From Oscillospiraceae bacterium (GTDB lineage Bacteria; Bacillota; Clostridia; Oscillospirales; Ruminococcaceae): DNA of 64,000 nucleotides. Below the pieces are notes generated by a model, which was not told where the DNA came from, did not search any database, and saw only the letters and a list, made by a program, of their open reading frames with translations. Location: positions 1 to 64,000 of the forward strand of contig JAFUOD010000007.1 of the NCBI GenBank assembly GCA_017472735.1, read 5' to 3'. Shown here piece by piece: positions 1-6,044 of this stretch. Position 1 is the stretch's first letter; the number at the start of each line of letters is the position of its first letter. Position numbers and translations under genes: made by a program.

Positions 1-410
1 ATAGCTCGTGCGATCTGCTCAGAGGTATATCCGTAGTGATAGACATACTCAAGCAGCTCATCGGTATCAAGAAGGATCTCAGCGGCAACAATGTTCGCCT
101 CGTATTCGGGCTTCGTTGCCATGTCGTAAAGCATAAATTCCTGCAATGCGTTTCCTTTTGCAAGGTGACGGTGAAGCTGGTCATGTCCCAGCTCATGAGC
201 GCAGACGATACGCTGCATTCGTGAACTTAAATCCTTGTTGATAAAAATGAAACGATTGCGCTTGATCACGCGGTACATACCCTTGAGAGGACCGAAGTCA
301 TCACAGAACAATACCTCTATGCCAAGCTCTTGTGCTATGCGAAATGGATCTCGTGTGCCGCAGCGTCTAACAAGGTCACTGCCGACTTTCGAGAGATGTT
401 TAGCACTCAT
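1..410 (-). CDS. ImmA/IrrE family metallopeptidase (partial, C-terminus off the left edge)
   Basis: Read leftward from ATG at 408-410, preceded by AGGTGGAG. The visible 136 residues contain the zinc motif HELGHDQLH at about residues 76-84, typical of ImmA/IrrE peptidases, then a helical stretch with MATKPEYEANIVAAEIL. In ICEBs1-like elements ImmA cleaves the neighbouring repressor to trigger excision. Here it lies 59 bp downstream of a Cro/CI-type repressor on the same strand, so repressor and protease are probably cotranscribed. The 3' end is cut by the window edge. Family assignment is firm; cleavage of this repressor is inference. Confidence 0.85.
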   Translation of the reverse strand, partial: MSAKHLSKVGSDLVRRCGTRDPFRIAQELGIEVLFCDDFGPLKGMYRVIKRNRFIFINKDLSSRMQRIVCAHELGHDQLHRHLAKGNALQEFMLYDMATKPEYEANIVAAEILLDTDELLEYVYHYGYTSEQIARA

Positions 411-469
411 CGCTCCACCTCCATTCGTGGGGAATCATTATAACATTTCAAATGTACGAAAATACGGAC

Positions 470-886
470 TTATTCCCGCGGAACTTCTTTGCTCTTGCGT
501 CTACCGTACTTCTTGTTCTTTTCTTTTGCGATCCAATACGCTTTGTTCAACGCTTGCATTGCACCGTCAAGAGCTTCATCACTCAGATGACCACCGGCAA
601 ACATACCACTGACTTCGCTCACCAGCTCATCAATATCTTTAGCTGCCTTAGAGCCGCCTTGCTCCTGAGCAGCAAGGACAAGCATACCGCCTTGTCCGAG
701 CAGATACTCTGCCGTAGTGTTTAATGCTTCGGCAAGTTTTTCGACAACTTCAAACTTAGTAGGCTTGCGCGTTCCAAGTTCATAATTCTGAATAGTTCTT
801 GCAGTTACGGAGATTTTTTCAGCGAGTTGGACCTGAGTGAGATTTGCTTCTAATCTCTTTTCTTTCAGTCTTTCCTTGAATCCCAT
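470..886 (-). CDS. Cro/CI-type (XRE) transcriptional repressor
   Basis: About 138 residues from ATG at 884-886, which has an AGAGGTG ribosome site; an in-frame upstream ATG at 949 lacks one. Residues 1-60 form an HTH_3 domain (KEKRLEANLTQVQLAEK, then TARTIQNYELGTRKPT), followed by an Ala/Gly-rich helical tail. It is divergent from the genes starting at 1093, and the region between holds five related inverted-repeat operators with a promoter in each direction. That is the design of an element master repressor that also controls itself. The downstream ImmA-like protease is the likely antirepressor. Confidence 0.88.
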   Translation of the reverse strand: MGFKERLKEKRLEANLTQVQLAEKISVTARTIQNYELGTRKPTKFEVVEKLAEALNTTAEYLLGQGGMLVLAAQEQGGSKAAKDIDELVSEVSGMFAGGHLSDEALDGAMQALNKAYWIAKEKNKKYGRRKSKEVPRE

Positions 887-942
887 AAGGCACCTCTTTC
901 TAAAACTTTTTGTGAACACGAACAGAACTTTCGCCAAACCTC

Positions 943-972
943 TTGACACGAAAACACTGTTCGTGCTATACT
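943..972 (+). promoter_or_regulatory. Rightward sigma-A promoter of the element
   Basis: TTGACA at 943-948 and TATACT at 967-972 are separated by 18 bp. The spacer is largely filled by the operator at 947-965, so repressor binding would block RNA polymerase. It would drive the genes starting at 1093. Confidence 0.8.
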
Positions 973-1002
973 ATGCTCAACATGAACGGGGTGTTCGTGT
1001 AT

Positions 1003-1032
1003 ATGATACCACACGAACAGAGCGTGTGTCAA
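1003..1032 (-). promoter_or_regulatory. Leftward promoter of the repressor-ImmA pair
   Basis: On the minus strand TTGACA (1032-1027) and TATCAT (1008-1003) are 18 bp apart, with an operator half-site in the spacer. This fits autoregulation of the repressor gene that starts at 886. Confidence 0.75.
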
Positions 1033-1092
1033 TAGGAACACGAAAAATATGTTCGTATTTATTTTAACTTTTTTGTGAACGGAGGACGATTT

Positions 1093-1353
1093 ATGGATAC
1101 GCAGTGTAGAAAAGCGTATGTTTCGGTAAATGTTGATGTGGATGAGGAAGGAACAATGCACCCTCGCTTTATCCGCTGGACGAACGGTTTGATCTTTCAG
1201 ATTGACCAAATCTTGTATAAGTGCCGCGCCACTTCAAAGAAGGTTGGAGGCGGCGGTATTCGCTACACCGTAATGATCAAAGGAAGGGAGTCGTTTCTGT
1301 TTCATGAAGGTGATAAATGGTTTGTAGAAGCTAAAGCAAAGGAGAGCAGTTGA
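1093..1353 (+). CDS. Small hypothetical protein of the element
   Basis: 86 residues. ATG at 1093 has GGAGG at 1081-1085 at good distance; an upstream in-frame ATG at 1075 would overlap that ribosome site. The protein has an acidic N-terminal strand (VSVNVDVDEEG) and a core with RWTNGLIFQIDQIL, KVGGGGIRYTV and KWFVEAK, suggesting a small beta-rich fold. I do not recognise a characterised family. It is the first gene of the rightward operon and its stop overlaps the ATG of the next gene by one base (TGATG), which suggests translational coupling with the ImmA-like protein. Confidence 0.75.
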   Translation: MDTQCRKAYVSVNVDVDEEGTMHPRFIRWTNGLIFQIDQILYKCRATSKKVGGGGIRYTVMIKGRESFLFHEGDKWFVEAKAKESS

Positions 1354-2084
1354 TGATCTTATCCCACAAGCAAATAGAAGAAATCGCAGCAGCCGTTACC
1401 CATGACTTCAATGAGTTCTTTTTCGGGAAAGAGGCTGAGGAAGTACGCATTGCTCGTGCAACACCGATTGACCAGCTTGCGAAGGACTATCTCGGACTGA
1501 ATGTGTCTTTCGCCCGTCTCTCATCTGATGGGAGCATCTGCGGTCTGACAGCGTATGCGGACACTGAATATATCGTTGAGGAAATGGGCATACGGCGTAC
1601 CATTCCTCTCAAGAGAAATCAAGTCCTTCTGGACGAAACCTTTATCAAGCCCGGACAAGTCCGGCAACTCTGCGGAAAACGCAGATTTACACTCGCGCAT
1701 GAGTGCGCTCATCAGATTTTGTTCCAGATGGAATCCGATGAAGTGAAGGAAAGCTGCGAGAAAAAGTACGCAGCACGAACAGCGTATTCACTACGCGATC
1801 TGAAATCCCGTGAGGATTGGAATGAGTGGCAAGCCAATGTGTTAGGTGCTGCCATCCTTATGCCCCAGAAAGAAATCGACCTTGCCATGTGGTATTTTGC
1901 CGGTGGAAAAACTCTCATAAATTATGAGGGGAGGTTTAGTTACCGTGACCGTCTATCTCTCAACCTGATCTGTCATCAGCTCTGCGTATCAAAAACTGCC
2001 GCCATTATCAGACTGAGGGACTTAGGCTACATCGAGGATCGCCCGTACCTTGAGTTCGTCGATCCGTTGGAGGTGTGGGCATGA
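1353..2084 (+). CDS. ImmA/IrrE family metallo-endopeptidase (second copy)
   Basis: 243 residues. ATG at 1353 overlaps the previous stop and has GGAGAG at 1341-1346. The zinc-binding HEXXH motif is HECAH (FTLAHECAHQILFQ) near residue 116, followed by a DWNEWQANVLGAAILMP stretch that supplies the usual downstream Glu/Asn environment of this family. The C-terminus (LCVSKTAAIIRLRDLGYI) looks like the helical end seen in ImmA proteins. This is a second, longer ImmA-like protease in one element, on the strand opposite to the one beside the repressor. Its target is unknown; a repressor or a host regulator would be typical. Confidence 0.85.
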   Translation: MILSHKQIEEIAAAVTHDFNEFFFGKEAEEVRIARATPIDQLAKDYLGLNVSFARLSSDGSICGLTAYADTEYIVEEMGIRRTIPLKRNQVLLDETFIKPGQVRQLCGKRRFTLAHECAHQILFQMESDEVKESCEKKYAARTAYSLRDLKSREDWNEWQANVLGAAILMPQKEIDLAMWYFAGGKTLINYEGRFSYRDRLSLNLICHQLCVSKTAAIIRLRDLGYIEDRPYLEFVDPLEVWA

Positions 2085-2326
2085 GAAAGAATATCCGTGT
2101 AACCGAGCCGTCTGCTGAGATGCAGATGAAAATACGAATGGCGCGTCATGCCATCTCAAGCCAGAAAATGAGAATGGTGAAATGCCCATACTGTCAACAC
2201 AATTCAATCGCTGTTTTTGAGGACACAAGAGGTCATGTCCAAGCTAAGTGCAAGCAATGTGGACGCGAGACTGTTTTCAATGTCCTCAGTATGAGACGGT
2301 TATTACTCCACCTTCACAGAAGGTAA
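2081..2326 (+). CDS. Small zinc-ribbon protein
   Basis: 81 residues from ATG at 2081, which overlaps the preceding stop (ATGA) and has GGAGGTG just upstream. Two CxxC pairs (CPYC near residue 33 and CKQC near residue 54) form a probable zinc ribbon; both ends are basic. Such small Cys4 proteins are common in Clostridial mobile elements, where they may bind DNA or RNA, but no specific role can be assigned. It is translationally coupled to the ImmA-like gene. Confidence 0.72.
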   Translation: MRKNIRVTEPSAEMQMKIRMARHAISSQKMRMVKCPYCQHNSIAVFEDTRGHVQAKCKQCGRETVFNVLSMRRLLLHLHRR

Positions 2327-2362
2327 GGAGATAACAAATAAATATTTTATAGCTGTGCTGTG

Positions 2363-2458
2363 GAGCCGCTGATTGGTGAGTCTTCCTAATGCCGCATGAA
2401 CAGAGTTTCATCACTCTGTTTTATCGGCATGGGATCAAAGCTCACCGTCATGCGGCTC
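2363..2458 (+). ncRNA. Structured leader RNA or attenuator upstream of the sigma-like gene
   Basis: Four nested perfect helices can be read directly: GAGCCGC 2363-2369 with GCGGCTC 2452-2458; GGTGAG 2375-2380 with CTCACC 2441-2446; ATGCCG 2389-2394 with CGGCAT 2425-2430; AACAGAG 2399-2405 with CTCTGTT 2414-2420. A run TATTTTTGT follows at once, as in an intrinsic terminator. A competing helix GCCGCATG 2391-2398 with CATGCGGC 2449-2456 excludes the first and third helices, so the RNA could switch. The ligand or trigger is unknown. Confidence 0.65.
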
Positions 2459-2509
2459 TATTTTTGTCTCGTCCATCCGCTGCTCCGCGCCAGCGGAAAG
2501 GACAAGACA

Positions 2510-3001
2510 ATGAAAACCCCTATCGAATTTGACTACGATCTCTGGACTACGGAGGAAGGCAAGTGCATGGTGCGCGTGAAGCTCACCGGCGAAGTATGCG
2601 AGGTCAGCAGAGAAACTATGAGAGTTCTCCGCAACGAGGAAAAGAAGCTCAGACGCTCCAAGACCGGAGTACCCATTTCCGGTTGCGAGGATGAGGATGA
2701 GACAGCAACTCTTCTTTCGCTCGATTATGTCAGTGTGCAGGATGCAGAAGAGATGAGTCCGGCATGGCTGGAAGACCCGAACGATCTCGAAGAAACCGTT
2801 CTCACATCCATCATGGAGCAGGAGTTCCGCTTGCTCCTGAGTGAACGCCAGCTTGAAGTTTATCTCTACTGCTTGCTTGGCGGCATGAGCATGACCGATT
2901 ACAGCAAGGCGCGTGGCATTGATGTCACGACTGTCTTTGAAGCAAAAAGGGATGTGCAGAAAAAAGCAAAAAAATTTTTTGGAGGGACCCCCAAAAACTG
3001 A
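2510..3001 (+). CDS. Sigma-70-like / region 4 HTH protein of the element
   Basis: 163 residues. ATG at 2510 follows GGAAAGGA; upstream in-frame ATGs fall inside the structured leader. The N-terminal part (EFDYDLWTTEEGKCMVRVK) is beta-rich. From about residue 100 on, a sigma region-4-like HTH can be read: EQEFRLLLSERQLEVYLYCL, GGMSMTDYSKARGIDVTTV, and a basic C-terminus. Such small sigma-like proteins occur in many Clostridial integrative elements and are thought to control excision or transfer genes. No region 2 is seen, so it may act as a regulator rather than a full sigma factor. Confidence 0.7.
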   Translation: MKTPIEFDYDLWTTEEGKCMVRVKLTGEVCEVSRETMRVLRNEEKKLRRSKTGVPISGCEDEDETATLLSLDYVSVQDAEEMSPAWLEDPNDLEETVLTSIMEQEFRLLLSERQLEVYLYCLLGGMSMTDYSKARGIDVTTVFEAKRDVQKKAKKFFGGTPKN

Positions 3002-3443
3002 TGAAAAATGTCCGTTGTATTGTGAAGAGGCTCAATGCCGCTTCGCTTGCACCTTGAAAACTGAATAGTTCAGTGCTGCGGATCTTTCCTCTTTTCTCGA
3101 AGCGACTTGTCTTCTGCCGCCATGACCTCCCATTGGGAGTGAGCGATCAACAGAGAGACTAAACAGCCGTGTGGTGCGGCTGATCGCCATGATGGAGAAG
3201 TTGGGTATAATGATACTTCCGTCTCTTTAATCGGGGGCGGCTCGGAGCGATCCTCGGAGGGGTGAGAGTCCCATGATACTACTTTACCAGTGGTAGTCCG
3301 TAGCATTCCCTATTCAGCAGGGGCGCGAGCTGCAAATATGCTGGAACACATTTATCATCAAAAACTATGGGCAGCAGTTGTCGAACGACTGCTGCCTATC
3401 CTTTTGCTGATAAGGCAAAACAAATCAAACGGAGGTGAGACGG
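3002..3443. other. Non-coding region with several hairpins
   Basis: I see no convincing gene in these 440 bp. Clear inverted repeats are CTCCC/GGGAG (3127-3139); GCGATCA 3143-3149 with TGATCGC 3181-3187, enclosing GCCG/CGGC (3166-3169/3177-3180); and a 12-bp stem at 3370-3396 with arms GGCAGCAGT/ACTGCTGCC and a 3-nt loop. A TATAAT lies at 3206-3211 without a good -35 box. The region could be a structured RNA, an element end-binding site, or a long leader of the excisionase gene. Confidence 0.5.
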
Positions 3444-3683
3444 GTGAATACTGCATCAACCATTTCTCAGCGCGATGCCTATAAGCTCATGCTGAAAGAC
3501 TATCCCGATGTGATGAGCATTGAGCAGATGTGCGAAATACTCAGCATCAGCACAAAGACCGGTTATCGCATCCTGCGTGAAGGCAAAATCTGTTGCCTCA
3601 AGGTCGGCAGAGCCTATCGTATTCCGAAGGCTCATCTTTTCACTTATCTCTGCATCGGATGTGGAGAAGCAGTCACAGCGTAA
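3444..3683 (+). CDS. Excisionase-like helix-turn-helix protein
   Basis: 79 residues from GTG at 3444, with GGAGG at 3431-3435; the GTG at 3435 overlaps the ribosome site. The sequence DYPDVMSIEQMCEILSISTK, then TGYRILREG and KVGRAYRIPKAHLFTYL, is the MerR-like winged HTH of excisionase/HTH_17 proteins, where the arginine-rich wing contacts DNA. It sits 120 bp upstream of the integrase, as expected for a Xis that sets the direction of recombination. The C-terminal CIGCGEAVTA tail is unusual. Confidence 0.85.
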   Translation: MNTASTISQRDAYKLMLKDYPDVMSIEQMCEILSISTKTGYRILREGKICCLKVGRAYRIPKAHLFTYLCIGCGEAVTA

Positions 3684-3745
3684 GGCTTGGACTCAAAAAG
3701 TTTACAAAAATGTGCGTCAGAGGTCCTCCAATTCGAACCCGGTTC

Positions 3746-3754
3746 TGGTATAAT
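3746..3754 (+). promoter_or_regulatory. Extended -10 promoter of the integrase gene
   Basis: TGGTATAAT at 3746-3754 is an extended -10 element, 52 bp upstream of the integrase ATG. No consensus -35 is present, which suggests activation by an element protein. Confidence 0.55.
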
Positions 3755-3805
3755 AGGATCCCGGTATAAGGTAGGTGTCTCTGCTACGCAAGAAGGAGGA
3801 TAATT

Positions 3806-4966
3806 ATGGTAGCAGGACATCTCCGCGAAAAAAGCGGATATTACTACGCCGTGTTGAACTACACCGATTCTCTCGGAAAAAGAAAGACCAAGTGGATTTC
3901 TACCGGACTTACTGTTAAAGGAAACAAAAAACGCGCCGAAGCAATCCTGATGGATGCACGACGCAATTTCAATCCCGAAGAGCCGAAGGTCATGAATGGA
4001 GACATTCTGTTCGCGGACTACATGGAAAAATGGCTCGACATTATCAAAAGCTCGGTTGCAGTCCCGACATTCGCTTCGTACTCGACTACGGTCAAGAAGA
4101 TCGTAGCACCGTACTTCCGTGAAAAGGAAGTAACACTCAAGAATCTGACTGCAAAGGATATTCAGGAGTTTTACCTTCGTGAGCTTGAGCGTGTCAGTGC
4201 TTCTTCTGTTATTCATTATCATGCCAACATTCACAAGGCTCTCAAGTATGCCGTGAAGATTGACTTGATTGATGTAAACCCGGCAGATAAGGTTGAGCGT
4301 CCGAAGAAAGACCGCTATGTCGGCAGTTTCTATGATGCCGATGAGGTCAACGCTCTCTTTGAAGCAGCTAAGGGAAGTAAACTTGAGTTGCCTATTCTCT
4401 TTGGTGCATTCTACGGTCTGCGCCGGAGTGAGGCAATCGGTCTGAAATGGGATGCCATTGACTTTGATCAGAACACAATCACAATCCGACACACGGTTAC
4501 TTCGTGTGATCTGGACGGCAAGCGTATTCTGGTTGCATCCGATACTACTAAGACCAAATCGAGTATGAGAACACTGCCTCTTGTTCCGTTCATGAGAGAA
4601 AGGCTTCTCGCCTTGAAGGACGAGCAGGAAGACAATCGCCGCTTGTGCGGACGCAGCTACATCAAGGACTACATCGGTTATGTATGTGTCAACGAGATCG
4701 GTGATCTGATTAAGCCCCATTATGTTACAGAGAGCTTTCCGAAGCTGCTCAAGGCAAACGGGCTGAGACACATCAGGTATCACGACCTCCGTCATAGCTG
4801 TGCCTCGTTACTTTTGGCAAACGGTGTTCCCATGAAGCAGATTCAGGAATGGCTTGGTCACAGTGACTTCTCAACTACGGCAAACATTTACGCACATCTG
4901 GATTACAGCTCGAAGCTGACTTCGGCTGACGCGATGCTCAATGGTTTGGGACTTGTTCCGAACTAA
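3806..4966 (+). CDS. Tyrosine recombinase / integrase
   Basis: 386 residues from ATG at 3806 behind AGAAGGAGG. Residues 1-60 are an AP2-like arm-binding domain (HLREKSGYYYAVLNY), 70-165 a SAM-like core-binding domain, and the rest the catalytic domain. The active residues are visible: Arg in YGLRRSEAIGL (about 203), HDLRH (about 326), the second His in WLGHSDFSTT (about 350) and the nucleophilic Tyr in NIYAHL (about 361). The length is normal for the Tn916/phage Int family. It ends near tRNA-Ser(CGA), the likely attachment gene. Confidence 0.96.
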   Translation: MVAGHLREKSGYYYAVLNYTDSLGKRKTKWISTGLTVKGNKKRAEAILMDARRNFNPEEPKVMNGDILFADYMEKWLDIIKSSVAVPTFASYSTTVKKIVAPYFREKEVTLKNLTAKDIQEFYLRELERVSASSVIHYHANIHKALKYAVKIDLIDVNPADKVERPKKDRYVGSFYDADEVNALFEAAKGSKLELPILFGAFYGLRRSEAIGLKWDAIDFDQNTITIRHTVTSCDLDGKRILVASDTTKTKSSMRTLPLVPFMRERLLALKDEQEDNRRLCGRSYIKDYIGYVCVNEIGDLIKPHYVTESFPKLLKANGLRHIRYHDLRHSCASLLLANGVPMKQIQEWLGHSDFSTTANIYAHLDYSSKLTSADAMLNGLGLVPN

Positions 4967-4976
4967 AAAAGAAAAG

Positions 4977-5003
4977 CCAGCAGCCGGGAAAACCGGCTAC
5001 TGG
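4977..5003 (+). terminator. Hairpin after the integrase gene
   Basis: CCAG and AGCCGG (4977-4987) pair with CCGGCT and CTGG (4993-5003) around a GAAAA loop. There is only a short T run, so it may stop transcription weakly or mark the element end. Confidence 0.55.
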
Positions 5004-5012
5004 CGGACTTTC

Positions 5013-5101
5013 TGGCGGAAGCGGTGGGATTCGAACCCACGGACCCTTGCGGATCAACTGATTTCGAGTCAGTCCCGTTATGACCACTTCGATACGCTTC
5101 C
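5013..5101 (-). tRNA. tRNA-Ser(CGA)
   Basis: Reading leftward from 5101: acceptor GGAAGCG pairs with CGCTTCC, the anticodon loop CTCGAAA gives CGA, a long variable arm is present, the T arm contains GGTTCGAATCC, the discriminator is G and CCA is encoded (5015-5013). The integrase gene ends just past its 3' end, so this is the probable attachment gene of the element. Confidence 0.95.
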
Positions 5102-5182
5102 GTATTTATCTCAACATCAGCACCTCAGAAAACGGGGAGAACTGATGGGGAGAACAAGAAAAAATATTAAGTTAAGAATACC

Positions 5183-5212
5183 CGAAAAACCCCGTAAAAT
5201 CAAGGGTTTTCG
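5183..5212. terminator. Hairpin between the two tRNA-Ser sequences
   Basis: CGAAAAACCC and GGGTTTTCG form a stem around an A/T-rich loop. It could be a bidirectional terminator, or an arm site left by a recombination event. Confidence 0.5.
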
Positions 5213-5239
5213 CAACGGAGGCTACCCGATAGCGACCAC

Positions 5240-5281
5240 GATTTCGAGTCGAGGCCGTTATGACCACTTCGATACATCTCC
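5240..5281 (-). pseudogene. 5' half of a second tRNA-Ser
   Basis: From 5281 leftward the sequence begins GGAGATG and shares 21 identical bases (5254-5274) with the D-arm region of the intact tRNA, then the anticodon loop CTCGAAA (CGA). Similarity ends just after the anticodon loop; no variable arm, T arm or CATCTCC acceptor partner follows. The offset from the intact gene is exactly 180 bp and the acceptor stems differ, so this is not a simple duplication of it. Confidence 0.75.
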
Positions 5282-5370
5282 ATATTTGTTGTAACACAGC
5301 CTTATAATATTAGCATAAATCACCGCAAATTGCAAGAGGTTTTATAAAATATTTCATGTTTTTCAAACAT

Positions 5371-5399
5371 AAATGCCACCTACAAAAAAGGTGGCATTT
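5371..5399 (-). terminator. Terminator of the SipW/TasA operon
   Basis: AAATGCCACC and GGTGGCATTT form a 10-bp stem located just past the last gene of the leftward operon. Confidence 0.8.
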
Positions 5400-5417
5400 A
5401 TAAATAGGGGAGTGGTA

Positions 5418-6029
5418 TCATTTTTTTATAATAGTAAGTGTTGTGCCGTCCACATCGCTTACACCGCTGCTCCACTGCTCTTTTACTACGTTCACAGGCG
5501 TTGCTTGTATCGAAGAGGCTACAACCTCAACCGAAAGATTATATGTTTTATCACCAACTGTAAGCGTCCTGTTCTGAGAACAGGATTCAATCAACACCTT
5601 GGTATATTCATTCGCTTCAACAGGCGAGGTGTAGTAATAAAATCCGTCAGCACCTTTGACCCAGTCGCTAACGTACGAAATATTATAGTCTGTTCCCTCA
5701 ACGGGGCTTTCAGCATAAACATTTCCGTCGACATCTTTCCAGTTTATAATAACCATAGCTCTTATATACGCAGGTGTATTACCGGTGTTCTTGATTCTTA
5801 CATCTTCTTTTATCACAACGTTTTCAACCACACCGTTTTCAAAAACGGTCTCGGTGTTTGAGTTGTTCTTTTCAGAAACAGCACTTCCAACCTCTGATGA
5901 TTCAAATAGATTTACCAATGCATCAGTTTTTGTAACCACATACGCCAATGTCGAAGCGGTAGTTACGCCAAAGATAAGGAGCAGTGATATGATGATCATC
6001 GCTTTCTTATTCATCAGAATCTTATTCAT
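5418..6029 (-). CDS. TasA/CalY-like exported protein, last gene of the operon
   Basis: 203 residues. ATG at 6029 has AAAGGAG at good distance. The N-terminal hydrophobic segment ending in TTASTLAYVV is a SipW-type signal, in which the TLAY motif spans the cleavage site. The mature part has strands typical of the camelysin fold, such as DVRIKNTGNTPAYIRAMV and DGFYYYTSPVEANEYTKVLI. Homologues are fibre or matrix proteins (TasA, CalY) released by SipW and polymerised outside the cell. It is the most divergent paralogue here and lacks the acidic NVFTVGN segment of the others, so it might cap or anchor fibres (inference). Confidence 0.78.
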   Translation of the reverse strand: MNKILMNKKAMIIISLLLIFGVTTASTLAYVVTKTDALVNLFESSEVGSAVSEKNNSNTETVFENGVVENVVIKEDVRIKNTGNTPAYIRAMVIINWKDVDGNVYAESPVEGTDYNISYVSDWVKGADGFYYYTSPVEANEYTKVLIESCSQNRTLTVGDKTYNLSVEVVASSIQATPVNVVKEQWSSGVSDVDGTTLTIIKK

Positions 6030-6044
6030 ATAAAGCTCCTTTCT

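Larger units (their letters stand above)
917..1057. promoter_or_regulatory. Array of five 19-bp operators between divergent promoters
   Basis: Five copies of CACGAANNNNNNNTTCGTG or close variants start at 917, 947, 981, 1012 and 1039, so steps are 27-34 bp. Copies at 947, 981 and 1039 have both arms or nearly so; those at 917 and 1012 have one perfect arm. The second lies in the spacer of the rightward promoter, the fourth in the spacer of the leftward promoter. The adjacent XRE repressor is the obvious binder (inference). Confidence 0.85.
1..5101. mobile_element. Right part of an integrative element next to tRNA-Ser
   Basis: The block holds, in order, an ImmA-like protease, a Cro/CI-type repressor, a divergent operator region, small accessory genes, a sigma-like protein, an excisionase-like HTH protein and a tyrosine recombinase. 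The recombinase ends about 50 bp from the 3' end of tRNA-Ser(CGA), the usual arrangement for elements that integrate in tRNA genes. No conjugation, replication or capsid gene is visible, so phage and conjugative element cannot be told apart. The left end and its att repeat lie outside the window; the right boundary at the tRNA is inferred. Confidence 0.7.

Noticed and set aside
3644..4795. 383-codon open frame antisense to the integrase
   Set aside because: The integrase frame has all catalytic motifs and a strong ribosome site; the antisense frame has neither.
4941..5294. 117-codon open frame across the integrase end and both tRNA-Ser sequences
   Set aside because: It is read through a tRNA gene on the other strand and has no ribosome site; its repeated protein motif simply reflects the two tRNA copies.
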